A stretch of DNA of 64,000 bases from JAUUZT01 sp964654015 (GTDB lineage: Bacteria > Chloroflexota > Dehalococcoidia > GIF9 > AB-539-J10): assembly GCA_964654015.1 (NCBI GenBank), contig CAZZHQ010000002.1, forward strand, positions 26,817-90,816, given 5' to 3'. The position numbers and the translations under genes are program-made. Below, piece after piece: positions 7,675 to 15,745 of the stretch. The notes beneath the pieces were generated by a model, which saw only the letters and a list, made by a program, of their open reading frames with translations, searched no databases and was not told the origin of the DNA. Position 1 is the stretch's first letter, and every line of letters begins with the position of its first letter.

Positions 7675-8564
7675 TTTCCTCTACCGTATTGCGTCTCTAT
7701 TACCATCCCCTCTGCAACAGGGGTGACACATGTCCTTACATTAGGGATACCATCTACAATCATGACACAATCGGTACACTGCCCGATGCCACAGAAAAGC
7801 CCTCTTGGTTGGTTATATCTGGCGCTAAATCTATTAACTCTGATGCCCACAGCAAGAAGAGCAGCCAGTATCATCTCCCCTTCCATCGCCTTTATTATTT
7901 TGTTGTCTACAGTTATCGTCACTGTCTCCTCTGCGTCTTGTCGACTCAGGATTGGATGCTCCGAAATGCGCGTTTTGTATTCGTTTTCTTTTTTGTCACA
8001 GGAATCGTTTCTTCCCGGGTAGTCAGCTTGTTTTATAGATATGCCCCGGACAAGCAGGGCGTATCTTCTGGGGATAGAGATACTTATGACAGGAGTGTGC
8101 CCGTTTATCGGTTTATCAATAATCTTAACTACCTTTCCCCTGCAAATTTCTTTCCCTTCTCTATCTGAAGCAGGTACTTCTTCTCCAATCATGGGTAATG
8201 GAAAATACTCAAAGGGGAAAGAAATCAAAGCTGATTCATGGTCATAGGTTAAATCAATTACGAATATAGCCAAACCAGGGCAGGAGCTTATGCAAATACC
8301 ACAGCCTGTACATTTATCCTCATCCAGTACCGGCAGATTATTGATGGAGGCTCCAATCGTAATCGCCCCAAAGGCGCAAGCGGCTTCACAGGGGTTGCAG
8401 GGAATTTCCTGGATGCATTCAATTACGGCAACAGGCCCTTTTCGGAGCCTTTCAACTCCGGGGTATCCCGGACTTTTTTCAAGTTCCTCCGGGCTGGGGA
8501 CTCCTCCCGAGGAGGCTCCCTTACTTGTCCACGATAGCAGTTGATTATTCTTGTCCATTTCCAA
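7659..8564 (-). CDS. Iron-sulfur subunit: 2x[4Fe-4S] ferredoxin fused to HcnA-like [2Fe-2S] domain
   Basis: This 301-residue protein carries a dicluster ferredoxin domain near residues 50-100: CNPCEAAC for one cluster and CTGCGICISSCP for the other. A middle region follows (about 110-210), then a C-terminal [2Fe-2S] domain with CGIGQCTDC plus a distal cysteine in VRTC. The C-terminal domain matches the small HcnA-type subunit (about 90-100 residues) of opine oxidases and cyanide synthase. In those systems it is a separate protein, so here the electron-transfer modules are fused. The middle segment has no recognised motif. The gene lies between the HcnB-like and DadA-like genes. The cysteine spacing is intact, so it should bind clusters. 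Confidence 0.75.
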   Translation of the reverse strand: MEMDKNNQLLSWTSKGASSGGVPSPEELEKSPGYPGVERLRKGPVAVIECIQEIPCNPCEAACAFGAITIGASINNLPVLDEDKCTGCGICISSCPGLAIFVIDLTYDHESALISFPFEYFPLPMIGEEVPASDREGKEICRGKVVKIIDKPINGHTPVISISIPRRYALLVRGISIKQADYPGRNDSCDKKENEYKTRISEHPILSRQDAEETVTITVDNKIIKAMEGEMILAALLAVGIRVNRFSARYNQPRGLFCGIGQCTDCVMIVDGIPNVRTCVTPVAEGMVIETQYGRGKWGKS

Positions 8565-8614
8565 CCCTTTCTGCAGTTGTTAAACCTCTTCCCCTTTTGG
8601 ATTTGTGCGGCATT

Positions 8615-9814
8615 CTAGCCTGATTCATTTTCCATGCCTTTAAATCTTGAAAAACATAAGGCATCGATTGGCATTGAAGTCTTGTTTTCTGTTATTAATT
8701 CCGATATGAATTTACCTGTTAGAGGAGCAAGTGTAACTCCTTTTCCGGCATGCCCCGTAGCTATAAGGAAACCCGAAAGATTATCTACTTTACTTATAAT
8801 CGGGTGGTCATCCGCGTAACAGAACGGTCTAAATCCGGCATATGTTCTAATACAATTGACCTCTTTATATTTGTGCAGGAATTTAATCATCCTTTTTGCC
8901 AGATAACTTGTTGCCTCCATTGTTCCCTGATTATTATAACCGGCAAAATCACGACTACTTCCTATGGTCCAGGTTCCGGTATTTTTTTGGACATAGTTTC
9001 CTGCTACTCCCAGTCTCGTCCTCAGATCTGTAGATTTTGCTGCTGCCTCAGCATTAAATGCTATCGATAAATAATCGGCGTCACAAATATACTTCCACCT
9101 TTCATTGAAAGGAAGTGGTTCTGTCACTATAATTTGCCCCCGTTGTGGCTTGACTGGAATAGTGAGGCCCACCATTTGCCCGATTTCTGGAGACCAGGCG
9201 CCGGCGGCAGTTACAATATAATCAGTAGTTATTCTCCCTTTGTCAGTAACAACTGCTGTTATCCTGTTTTCTTTTATCTCGATTTTATAAATATTTGTAG
9301 CAAGAAGAAATTCCGCCCCCATTTTTCTGGCGGCGTATGCGAATCCATGAGTCACCTTGAATGGATTTACTGTTCCACTCTCCCATTCTTCTATTCCCGC
9401 AACTACATCATCTCCGATGACAGGTTCCAGTTTCCTGATCTCGTCTCCTTCCAGTATACGGATGTTTACTCCTTTTTCTTGCATCTTCTGGGCATGCTTT
9501 TCAAAATGTGGACGTTGCTTTTCGTCAACGCTACATATCAGTAATCCAGTCTGTTCATAGTCAACATCATATCCGATTTCCTGGGATAAAGATTTATACA
9601 ACCTGGCACTTTCCCTTATTAGACCAAGCAATGGTGATTCAGGTAGAGAAAGTGCGACAGGAACTCCGCCCTGGTTGGAGCCTGAGGCTCCAAGACATAG
9701 TCCTTCCCTTTTTTCTATTAAAGTTACCTTTGCGCCCCTTTTTGCCAGATGGTAGGCTACCGAGCACCCAATGACTCCTCCTCCGATAACTACTACATCT
9801 GCTGCTTTGTTCAA
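8615..9814 (-). CDS. FAD-dependent amine/amino-acid dehydrogenase (DadA/HcnC/SoxB family)
   Basis: This 399-residue D-amino-acid-oxidase-fold protein has the N-terminal GGGVIGCSVAYHLAKRGAKV FAD-binding motif (about residues 11-30), the ASGSNQGG segment typical of glycine/sarcosine oxidase relatives, AAGAWSPEIG in the middle, and the C-terminal ATGHAGKGVTLAPLTGK cofactor-closing motif. This would be the catalytic subunit that oxidises an N-substituted or D-amino acid, imino acid or opine. It overlaps the upstream BFD-like ferredoxin gene by 4 nt and is followed by the ferredoxin and HcnB-like genes. The set resembles archaeal and bacterial multi-subunit proline/hydroxyproline dehydrogenases. 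Confidence 0.8.
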   Translation of the reverse strand: MNKAADVVVIGGGVIGCSVAYHLAKRGAKVTLIEKREGLCLGASGSNQGGVPVALSLPESPLLGLIRESARLYKSLSQEIGYDVDYEQTGLLICSVDEKQRPHFEKHAQKMQEKGVNIRILEGDEIRKLEPVIGDDVVAGIEEWESGTVNPFKVTHGFAYAARKMGAEFLLATNIYKIEIKENRITAVVTDKGRITTDYIVTAAGAWSPEIGQMVGLTIPVKPQRGQIIVTEPLPFNERWKYICDADYLSIAFNAEAAAKSTDLRTRLGVAGNYVQKNTGTWTIGSSRDFAGYNNQGTMEATSYLAKRMIKFLHKYKEVNCIRTYAGFRPFCYADDHPIISKVDNLSGFLIATGHAGKGVTLAPLTGKFISELITENKTSMPIDALCFSRFKGMENESG

Positions 9815-10086
9815 CTCTCGTTTCCTTTTTCTTGAGCCAGAGCCTCCAGTTTAATTGGTTTTGTAGGAGGGCGACTGCTTAGTGGCTGGACATGGTTCAT
9901 CCCCCTGTTCGTTTCTTGCGCCATTATTCTTCTTATTAAAGGCTCACAGGACCTCCCCTGGCATAAACCCATCCCCGCGCCTGTTAATCTTTTAACTTCG
10001 TCTACCGACCGGAGGTCGAATTGCCTGATAGCATCTCGTATCTCTTGCTCAGTAACCTCTTCGCACCTGCAGATAATATTGTCCAT
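9811..10086 (-). CDS. BFD-like [2Fe-2S]-binding protein
   Basis: This 91-residue protein has CRCEEVTEQEIRDAI at the N-terminus and TGAGMGLCQGRSC further on, giving the four-cysteine Cx1C...CxxxxC pattern of the BFD-type [2Fe-2S] fold. In the HcnB/OoxA family this domain is often the C-terminus of the large subunit; here it is a separate first gene of the operon. It probably carries electrons between the flavoprotein subunits. It overlaps the DadA-like gene by 4 nt (ATGA type), so translation is coupled. The C-terminal 30 residues are proline- and lysine-rich without a motif. Confidence 0.75.
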   Translation of the reverse strand: MDNIICRCEEVTEQEIRDAIRQFDLRSVDEVKRLTGAGMGLCQGRSCEPLIRRIMAQETNRGMNHVQPLSSRPPTKPIKLEALAQEKGNES

Positions 10087-10341
10087 CTTCCAGTTGCTCG
10101 CTCCTTACTATTGTTCTTGATTGAAAATTTATCACGGTTACAGTATCCGATACATGCCCTCTCTGTAAAGACCAATAATGGTTCTGGATTATTGTTTCTA
10201 ATAAAACAGGTATTGCTTTTGTATTTCAGTCTCCGTGATAGATTGTTATTCCAACTTATTCTCTGCTGTTTCATGTTTTTATCAGACAGTGTAAAATCCC
10301 TCAATAAGAGGTGTTGAATCAATGGCAATAAGGAGGAGAGG

Positions 10342-11391
10342 ATGTCTCAGATTAAAGGACCTGCACTTTTCCTGTCTCAGTTTGTTGGTAACGAACCCCC
10401 TTTTAACACGCTGGAAGGAATAACCGCGTGGGCAAAATCCCTGGGATACCTGGGAGTGCAGATTCCAGCTCCAGTAAAACAGCTTATGGATCTGGATAAG
10501 GCAGCGGAATCCAAAGATTACTGCGATGAACTGAAAGGCAGTTGCCACGAGCTTGTTATCACGGAACTGGCTGCCCAGCGCTACGGGCAGCTTGTCGCTG
10601 TTCATCCTGCCTATAACGAAGTGATGGATAATTTTGCTTCTCCACACGTCAGAGGTAATCCCCCAAAACGCTCAGAATGGGCAATAGAGCAGTTGAAGAA
10701 GACAATAAAGGCATCCCGAAACATGGGCTTAACTGTGGTTCCTACTTTCAGTGGTTCGCTGCTCTGGCCTTATCTCTATCCCTATCCTCCGAGACCCGAT
10801 GGACTGGTTGAACTGGCCTTTCAGGAACTGGCAAAACGATGGAAGCCTGTTCTTGATTACGCCGAGGAAAATGGAGTTGACCTCGCTTATGAAGTTCATC
10901 CTAATGAAGATGTTCATGACGGTATCACCTTTGAGAGATTTCTCCAGGCGAGCGGAAATCACAGGAGGGTTAACATATTGTACGACCCCTCTCATCTCTT
11001 GTTGCAATGCCTGGATTACGTCGGTTATATAACCTGTTACGGCGACTATATTAAGGCTTTTCACGTGAAAGATGCAGAGTTCCGACCATCTCCCCGGAGT
11101 GGGGTCTATGGTGGCTACCAGGAATGGAAAGACCGCCCCGGACGTTTCAGGAGCCTCGGCGACGGACAGGTTGATTTCAAACAGATTTTTAGCAAACTCA
11201 CAGAGATTGGTTTTAGCTCCTGGGCAGTACTGGAATGGGAATGCTGCATAAAGTCGTCGGAACAGGGGGCACGTGAAGGAGCCGAATTCATCAACTCCAT
11301 GTTGATAGACAGTACGGAAAGGGCGTTTGATGATTTTGCAAGAGGCAAGGCAAGCCTCGAAACGAATAAACGAATGCTGGGAATGGAGTAA
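10342..11391 (+). CDS. Sugar phosphate isomerase/epimerase (xylose isomerase-like TIM barrel)
   Basis: This 349-residue AP endonuclease 2/xylose-isomerase-like barrel protein has FEEL-type metal-ligand strands visible as DLAYEVHPNEDVHDG (about residues 189-203), NILYDPSHLL (about 220-229), AFHVKDAEF (about 248-256) and AVLEWEC near 302. The Glu, Asp, His and Glu in these strands form the usual divalent-metal site. Neighbours in the same orientation encode a Gfo/Idh/MocA dehydrogenase (6 nt downstream), a pairing typical of inositol or keto-sugar catabolism. The start is firm: AAGGAGG at 10331-10337 before the ATG. The precise sugar is unknown. Confidence 0.8.
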   Translation: MSQIKGPALFLSQFVGNEPPFNTLEGITAWAKSLGYLGVQIPAPVKQLMDLDKAAESKDYCDELKGSCHELVITELAAQRYGQLVAVHPAYNEVMDNFASPHVRGNPPKRSEWAIEQLKKTIKASRNMGLTVVPTFSGSLLWPYLYPYPPRPDGLVELAFQELAKRWKPVLDYAEENGVDLAYEVHPNEDVHDGITFERFLQASGNHRRVNILYDPSHLLLQCLDYVGYITCYGDYIKAFHVKDAEFRPSPRSGVYGGYQEWKDRPGRFRSLGDGQVDFKQIFSKLTEIGFSSWAVLEWECCIKSSEQGAREGAEFINSMLIDSTERAFDDFARGKASLETNKRMLGME

Positions 11392-11396
11392 AACGA

Positions 11397-12578
11397 ATGG
11401 AAAGCCGAAAACTACGTGGTGGAATGGTAGGCGGTGGTAGGGGCTCAAAGATTGGGGCTGTACATCGCATGGCAGCAACGATAGACGGGCAGGCTGAGAT
11501 TGTGGCAGGGGTCTTCTCTTCAAACCCTGAAAAATCGAGGAGCTTTGCGGAAGAACTATACCTGGATTCTTCCCGGGCATATTCGAATTATCGGGAGATG
11601 GCGGAAAAGGAGAGTGCCCTCCCTGCCGGGGAGAGGATTGATTTTGTCTCCATAGCAACGCCCAATGCATCTCATTTCGATAATGCCAGGACCTTTCTGG
11701 AGGCAGGGTTCAATGTCATCTGTGACAAGCCTATGACCTGCAGGCTGGCGGAGGCGCAGGAGTTAAAAGCAATGGTTGCTAGCTCGGGAAAAGTTTTTGC
11801 CCTGACCTATACTTATACTGGTTATCCCATGGTTAAACATGCCCGTTATATGATTCAGCAGGGACTGCTTGGTAAAATCGTTAAGGTGGTAGCGGCATAT
11901 CGCCAGACATGGGTGGCGAGGCTTCTTCAGTCAGAGGATAGTTCGCTGGATATCTGGCGTCTTGACCCCAACAAAGCGGGGATTTCCTGTTGCATAGCCG
12001 ATATTGGAATTCATGCGGAAAACCTGGTTCATTATGTAACGGGTCTGGAAATTGAAGAACTTTGTGCTGATTTATCCAGCTTTGTGCCGGGAAATTTGCT
12101 GGACAATGACGCCAGCATTTTGCTGCATTATAAGGGGGGAAGCAAGGGGGTTATGCATGTTTCTCAGGTATATGCAGGTGAGGAGAATAATCTAAGTATC
12201 CAGGTTTACGGAACAAAACAGAGCCTGTCCTGGAACCAGGAGAATCCAGATTACCTGGTATGCAAGACACTGGATGGATACTCAAGCACTTATACAAAAG
12301 GTTCCAGAGGAAGCAGGGTTATATGTGATGAGGCGCGTAATGCCAGTCGTTTGGCTCTGGGTCATCCCGAGGGATTCATTGAGGCATTTGCCAATATCTA
12401 CCTTGGGGCTTTTAATGATATTCGAGCGCAACTGGCAAATCAGCCAATTCTTGCTGGTGACTACCCCACCATCGATGACGGAGTGAACAGTATGGCTTTT
12501 GTTGAAACCGTGGTTGCCAGTGCAAAGTCCGATGAGAAATGGGTCAGGATGAAAGGTGACGGTGCCGTTGGTCGTTAA
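11397..12578 (+). CDS. Gfo/Idh/MocA family NAD(P)-dependent oxidoreductase
   Basis: This 393-residue protein has an N-terminal Rossmann fold: the glycine-rich GGGRGSKIGAVHRMA segment, then the family motif FVSIATPNASH (about residue 83), CDKPMT (about 115; the lysine of the E/DKP motif), and the C-terminal substrate barrel with DIGIHAENLVHYVTG (about 202-216). The motifs fit the catalytic K and the D...H pair of glucose-fructose oxidoreductase relatives. It follows the sugar isomerase by 6 nt. It likely oxidises a sugar or inositol hydroxyl that the isomerase then processes. Confidence 0.82.
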   Translation: MESRKLRGGMVGGGRGSKIGAVHRMAATIDGQAEIVAGVFSSNPEKSRSFAEELYLDSSRAYSNYREMAEKESALPAGERIDFVSIATPNASHFDNARTFLEAGFNVICDKPMTCRLAEAQELKAMVASSGKVFALTYTYTGYPMVKHARYMIQQGLLGKIVKVVAAYRQTWVARLLQSEDSSLDIWRLDPNKAGISCCIADIGIHAENLVHYVTGLEIEELCADLSSFVPGNLLDNDASILLHYKGGSKGVMHVSQVYAGEENNLSIQVYGTKQSLSWNQENPDYLVCKTLDGYSSTYTKGSRGSRVICDEARNASRLALGHPEGFIEAFANIYLGAFNDIRAQLANQPILAGDYPTIDDGVNSMAFVETVVASAKSDEKWVRMKGDGAVGR

Positions 12579-12622
12579 TAGTGATATGATATTAACAGGA
12601 CAATTTAATAAGGAAATTAAGA

Positions 12623-13129
12623 ATGAATCTTAAAGCGTTACAAAAAATAAGTTATGGACTGTATATCGTCTGTTCAGTGCAGGGGGATAAACTGAACGGG
12701 CAGATTGCAAACGCGGTTATGCAGGTGTCCTCTGAGCCACCAACTATAGCAATAAGCATAAACAAGCATAATCTCACCCATGAATTTATCGCTGGGAGTA
12801 AAGTCTTTTCTGTTTCGATTCTGTGCCAGGAAACACCAATGACGTTTATCGGGCGCTTCGGTTTCAGGTCGGGCAGAGAGCTCAATAAACTGGAAGGGGT
12901 AGATTATTTAACCGGCAGCACGCTGGCTCCAGTCGTTACTGAAAATGCAGTAGCTTATCTGGAGGCAAGGGTAATTCACAAGGTGGACGTTAATACTCAC
13001 ACCCTGTTTGTTGGAGAGCTTGTTAATGCTGATATTGTTAGCGAGAAAACGTGCATGAGCTATGATTATTATCATGAAGTTAAACGCGGTAAGACACCTG
13101 TCAATGCGCCGAATTATATAAAACAGTAA
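12623..13129 (+). CDS. Flavin reductase-like domain protein (flavoredoxin type)
   Basis: This 168-residue protein spans one FMN-binding split-barrel domain: it starts 'LKALQKISYGLYIV', with 'NGQIANAVMQVSSEPPTIAIS' in the middle (position about 26-46) and FSVSILC, the typical order for the flavoredoxin/HpaC-like family. In anaerobes such proteins accept electrons from rubredoxin or NAD(P)H and hand FMNH2 to oxygen- or peroxide-detoxifying enzymes. Downstream is a DUF5661 gene 14 nt away, so the two are probably one transcript with the sugar genes. An AAGGAA site precedes the ATG. Confidence 0.78.
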   Translation: MNLKALQKISYGLYIVCSVQGDKLNGQIANAVMQVSSEPPTIAISINKHNLTHEFIAGSKVFSVSILCQETPMTFIGRFGFRSGRELNKLEGVDYLTGSTLAPVVTENAVAYLEARVIHKVDVNTHTLFVGELVNADIVSEKTCMSYDYYHEVKRGKTPVNAPNYIKQ

Positions 13130-13143
13130 AGGAAGGTATATAA

Positions 13144-13404
13144 ATGTCTAGTAGAAAGAGTTTTACGACTGAAGAGGCAAAAGAAATAGGTGAAAAACTG
13201 GGAATTGATTGGAGCAGATTTGATGTCGAGCAGTACCGGATGGGACTTGATATAGAGCTTGAACACGGTAAAATCGACCCACATACCAATGTCACCGGTG
13301 ACGACCCGATACTGACCGGTAAGATAGCCCTGGCTCATCTTAATGAGATAACAGATTATTACACCAGGCTTGCCGAGATGGAAGAGGAAGCTGAAGGGAA
13401 GTAG
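13144..13404 (+). CDS. DUF5661 family protein
   Basis: This 86-residue protein has the hallmarks of the DUF5661 family: FTTEEAKEIGEKLGIDWSRF at the start, YRMGLDIELEHG, and DDPILTGKIALAHLNE near the end. The family is small, soluble and without a known activity. A GGAAGG site precedes the ATG. It is the last gene of the 10342-13404 run. Confidence 0.75.
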   Translation: MSSRKSFTTEEAKEIGEKLGIDWSRFDVEQYRMGLDIELEHGKIDPHTNVTGDDPILTGKIALAHLNEITDYYTRLAEMEEEAEGK

Positions 13405-13667
13405 AATCTATTGCCCGCTGAGGCAGGAACGACTACGTGATTCAGGGGTAGTCTGGCCTGTGTCTTTGCTTGTAAATCAAACAAGGAACATAAACTCGGG
13501 TAGTGCCGCAGGGTTTCAGTCGGTATTTCTCATTATCTGAGGCATGGCTTAGTATCACAGGGATTATTTCAAGTCTATTGCTGGCTGATTTTCGGGGCTA
13601 CCCGTGAGCTTTGAGTGCTATGATATACCGCAATAGCGATTTATGGAGGAGGCAACAAGGAGGAAAA

Positions 13668-14879
13668 ATGCCAGAAGAAGATATAAAGAGCAGACAACTT
13701 GAGAGTGGCACGATTGATTCTGCGGAGCGACTTGTTTCCATTGTTAAATGTACAAGGACTGATGATCCGGACAGCGTTCTCGAGGCGACACTGGAATCAC
13801 TTAACCTGATTGGTGGGCTGGAATTGCTGATTAGCCCCGGAGATACTGTACTGCTGAAACCAAACGTGCTCTGTCCTTTTAACTATAGGACAGGCGCCGT
13901 AACCAATCCTCATCTGGTGAGGGCGATGTGCCGCCTGGCACGGGCCGCGGGTGCTAAAAAGGTCATCATAGCGGAGAGTGCCGCCATTGGATTCGATGAT
14001 ACCATGGAGGCGTTTGCCGGAAGTGGTATCGCAGCGGTTGCCAGGGAAGAAAAGGCTGAGCTGGTAGACCTGCTGGATACTCCTATCCTCTGCATGGGAA
14101 TACCCAATGGTATAGTATTAAGGAGGCTGCAAGTACCAGAGATAGTTATGCAGGCCGACGTGCTGATTAACCTGCCAGTGATGAAGACGCATGATGTTTT
14201 CCCTGCGACGCTGGGGCTTAAGAATATGAAAGGCGTGCTTCGTCAACAGGATAAGAAAAAATTTCACCGCTGGGGACTGGCTCAAGCCATCGTGGATTTA
14301 AACAAGCTGGTGTTGCCACAGCTTACGGTCATTGATGGGACGGTGGCTATGGAAGGCATAGGGCCAGTATATGGCACGCCTGTTAATCTTGGGGTTATTG
14401 TTTCTTCCTTTGATACTGTTTCTGCTGACGCAGTAGCTGCTACAGTGATGGGTATTGACCCCATGGAAATTGAATATATTAAACTTGCTGCCGAGCAGGG
14501 ACTGGGATGCGCTGATTTGTCCCAAATCCAGGTGCGGGGTTCCTCTATAGACGATGTTAAAAAGGAGTTTAAGACCACACGGGTTGACTTCGATTCATAC
14601 AGGGAGCAGGGGTTTTGGATCCATGAATCAGGTGCCTGTAGTGGTTGCCATCATTTTATGGAAAGCTTGCTAACCTTTCATATGAAAGAGAACTTGGATT
14701 TGCTGAAAGGGTATACGATAATATTTGGACAGACAGTCACGCCTCCGGAGAAGATTGAAGGCGAGCTTCTCTCCTTTGGCTCCTGCACCAGGAGATACAG
14801 GAACCAGGGAGGATATATCGCTGGCTGCCCTCCTCATGGCCTGGATGTAGTTGAGTATCTCAGGGCAAGAAAAAGATGA
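13668..14879 (+). CDS. DUF362 domain-containing protein
   Basis: The gene encodes 403 residues when read from the ATG at 13668, which follows AAGGAGG at 13657-13663; an earlier in-frame start at 13611 lacks such a site. Family features are the LLKPNVLCPF segment, 'NPHLVRAMCRLARAAGAKKVIIAESA', 'DVLINLPVMKTH' and GLKNMKGVL. The C-terminal part has several cysteines (GACSGCHH, SCTRR, GCPPHG). This is not a classic ferredoxin pattern, although many DUF362 proteins carry a [4Fe-4S] ferredoxin domain there. Function is not established; relatives are linked to iron-sulfur or redox chemistry. It stands 263 nt from the preceding gene. Confidence 0.8.
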   Translation: MPEEDIKSRQLESGTIDSAERLVSIVKCTRTDDPDSVLEATLESLNLIGGLELLISPGDTVLLKPNVLCPFNYRTGAVTNPHLVRAMCRLARAAGAKKVIIAESAAIGFDDTMEAFAGSGIAAVAREEKAELVDLLDTPILCMGIPNGIVLRRLQVPEIVMQADVLINLPVMKTHDVFPATLGLKNMKGVLRQQDKKKFHRWGLAQAIVDLNKLVLPQLTVIDGTVAMEGIGPVYGTPVNLGVIVSSFDTVSADAVAATVMGIDPMEIEYIKLAAEQGLGCADLSQIQVRGSSIDDVKKEFKTTRVDFDSYREQGFWIHESGACSGCHHFMESLLTFHMKENLDLLKGYTIIFGQTVTPPEKIEGELLSFGSCTRRYRNQGGYIAGCPPHGLDVVEYLRARKR

Positions 14880-15015
14880 CTTTAAGTCGATACGTGGGAT
14901 TAAGCCCGATGGATATCCATAGAGCCGTCTATGCGAAGGATGCTGCTGGTACAGGATAATAAATAGTTCTAACGGTAGTCAGGAATGCTATAATCAGTAG
15001 TGGCAGGTAGATATC

Positions 15016-15435
15016 ATGTTTATAACGATTAAGGCGAAAACACTTGGCAGGTATATGTTAATACCATCTATCCTGATTATGATTGGCTGTATAGCGTTTA
15101 TGTATTTCTTGATTTCCAGGATAATAACTACTGGTGAATATATTAGCTGGACAGCCCTGTCGACACCGGTTGCCGTTATAGTTATTTCTTTCTCAGTGTT
15201 CACTCTATACACCAGCATTCGCTATATCAGGAGCAGGCCTTTCAGGCAGAATAGAATACTGGGCTATATATTAATAGGCAGCAGTCTCCTCTTTTTACTT
15301 AGTAGTTCCTCAATAGTTATTTTCAATAATATTACCGGGGTTAACCCTGGTGGATGGCTACATCCTGTGATAGGATTTATTGCCGGGGCATATCTAAGTC
15401 TATTAGGGGCAGGTCTCATATCTGACAACAAGTAA
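15016..15435 (+). CDS. Four-helix integral membrane protein, unknown
   Basis: This 139-residue protein has four hydrophobic segments (about residues 14-33, 47-66, 81-102 and 113-131) and almost no soluble part. A short basic loop (RYIRSRPFRQNR) follows helix 2. I do not recognise the family. Its 3' end directly abuts a fragment of an apolipoprotein N-acyltransferase gene. Confidence 0.55.
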   Translation: MFITIKAKTLGRYMLIPSILIMIGCIAFMYFLISRIITTGEYISWTALSTPVAVIVISFSVFTLYTSIRYIRSRPFRQNRILGYILIGSSLLFLLSSSSIVIFNNITGVNPGGWLHPVIGFIAGAYLSLLGAGLISDNK

Positions 15436-15436
15436 T

Positions 15437-15634
15437 GTTGCTGGATATGCTACTAGATTAGTTACTGCCAGGAGTGGCATTAACACACGCCGGGTGATTT
15501 TGGGAAAAACTTTCACTACTGAAGGGCAGACGGTGTATACACGTCTCGGCGACTGGTTTGCTATAGCTATCTCAGTGATGTTCGGAACGACTATTATCAT
15601 TGCCATCTTTTCGATCATGCGTGGGCGGGATTGA
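15437..15634 (+). pseudogene. lnt: Remnant of apolipoprotein N-acyltransferase C-terminus
   Basis: The frame reads about 65 residues to TGA at 15632-15634. It includes TTEGQTVYTRLGDWF followed by a single hydrophobic helix. The 'GxTxYTRxGDW' motif and the final membrane helix are typical of the end of apolipoprotein N-acyltransferase (Lnt), the enzyme that N-acylates lipoproteins. There is no start codon and no upstream nitrilase domain, so this is a gene remnant. Confidence 0.55.
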
Positions 15635-15745
15635 ACTATCTGTTACTAAAGGCCAAGTGTCTTTCGTGACAGAGCCAGAGTGGGCTGGGTTTCAATGACA
15701 TGACAAAGCTGCCCGTGGCCGGGATCGTAGTACCAGTTGTTTGCA

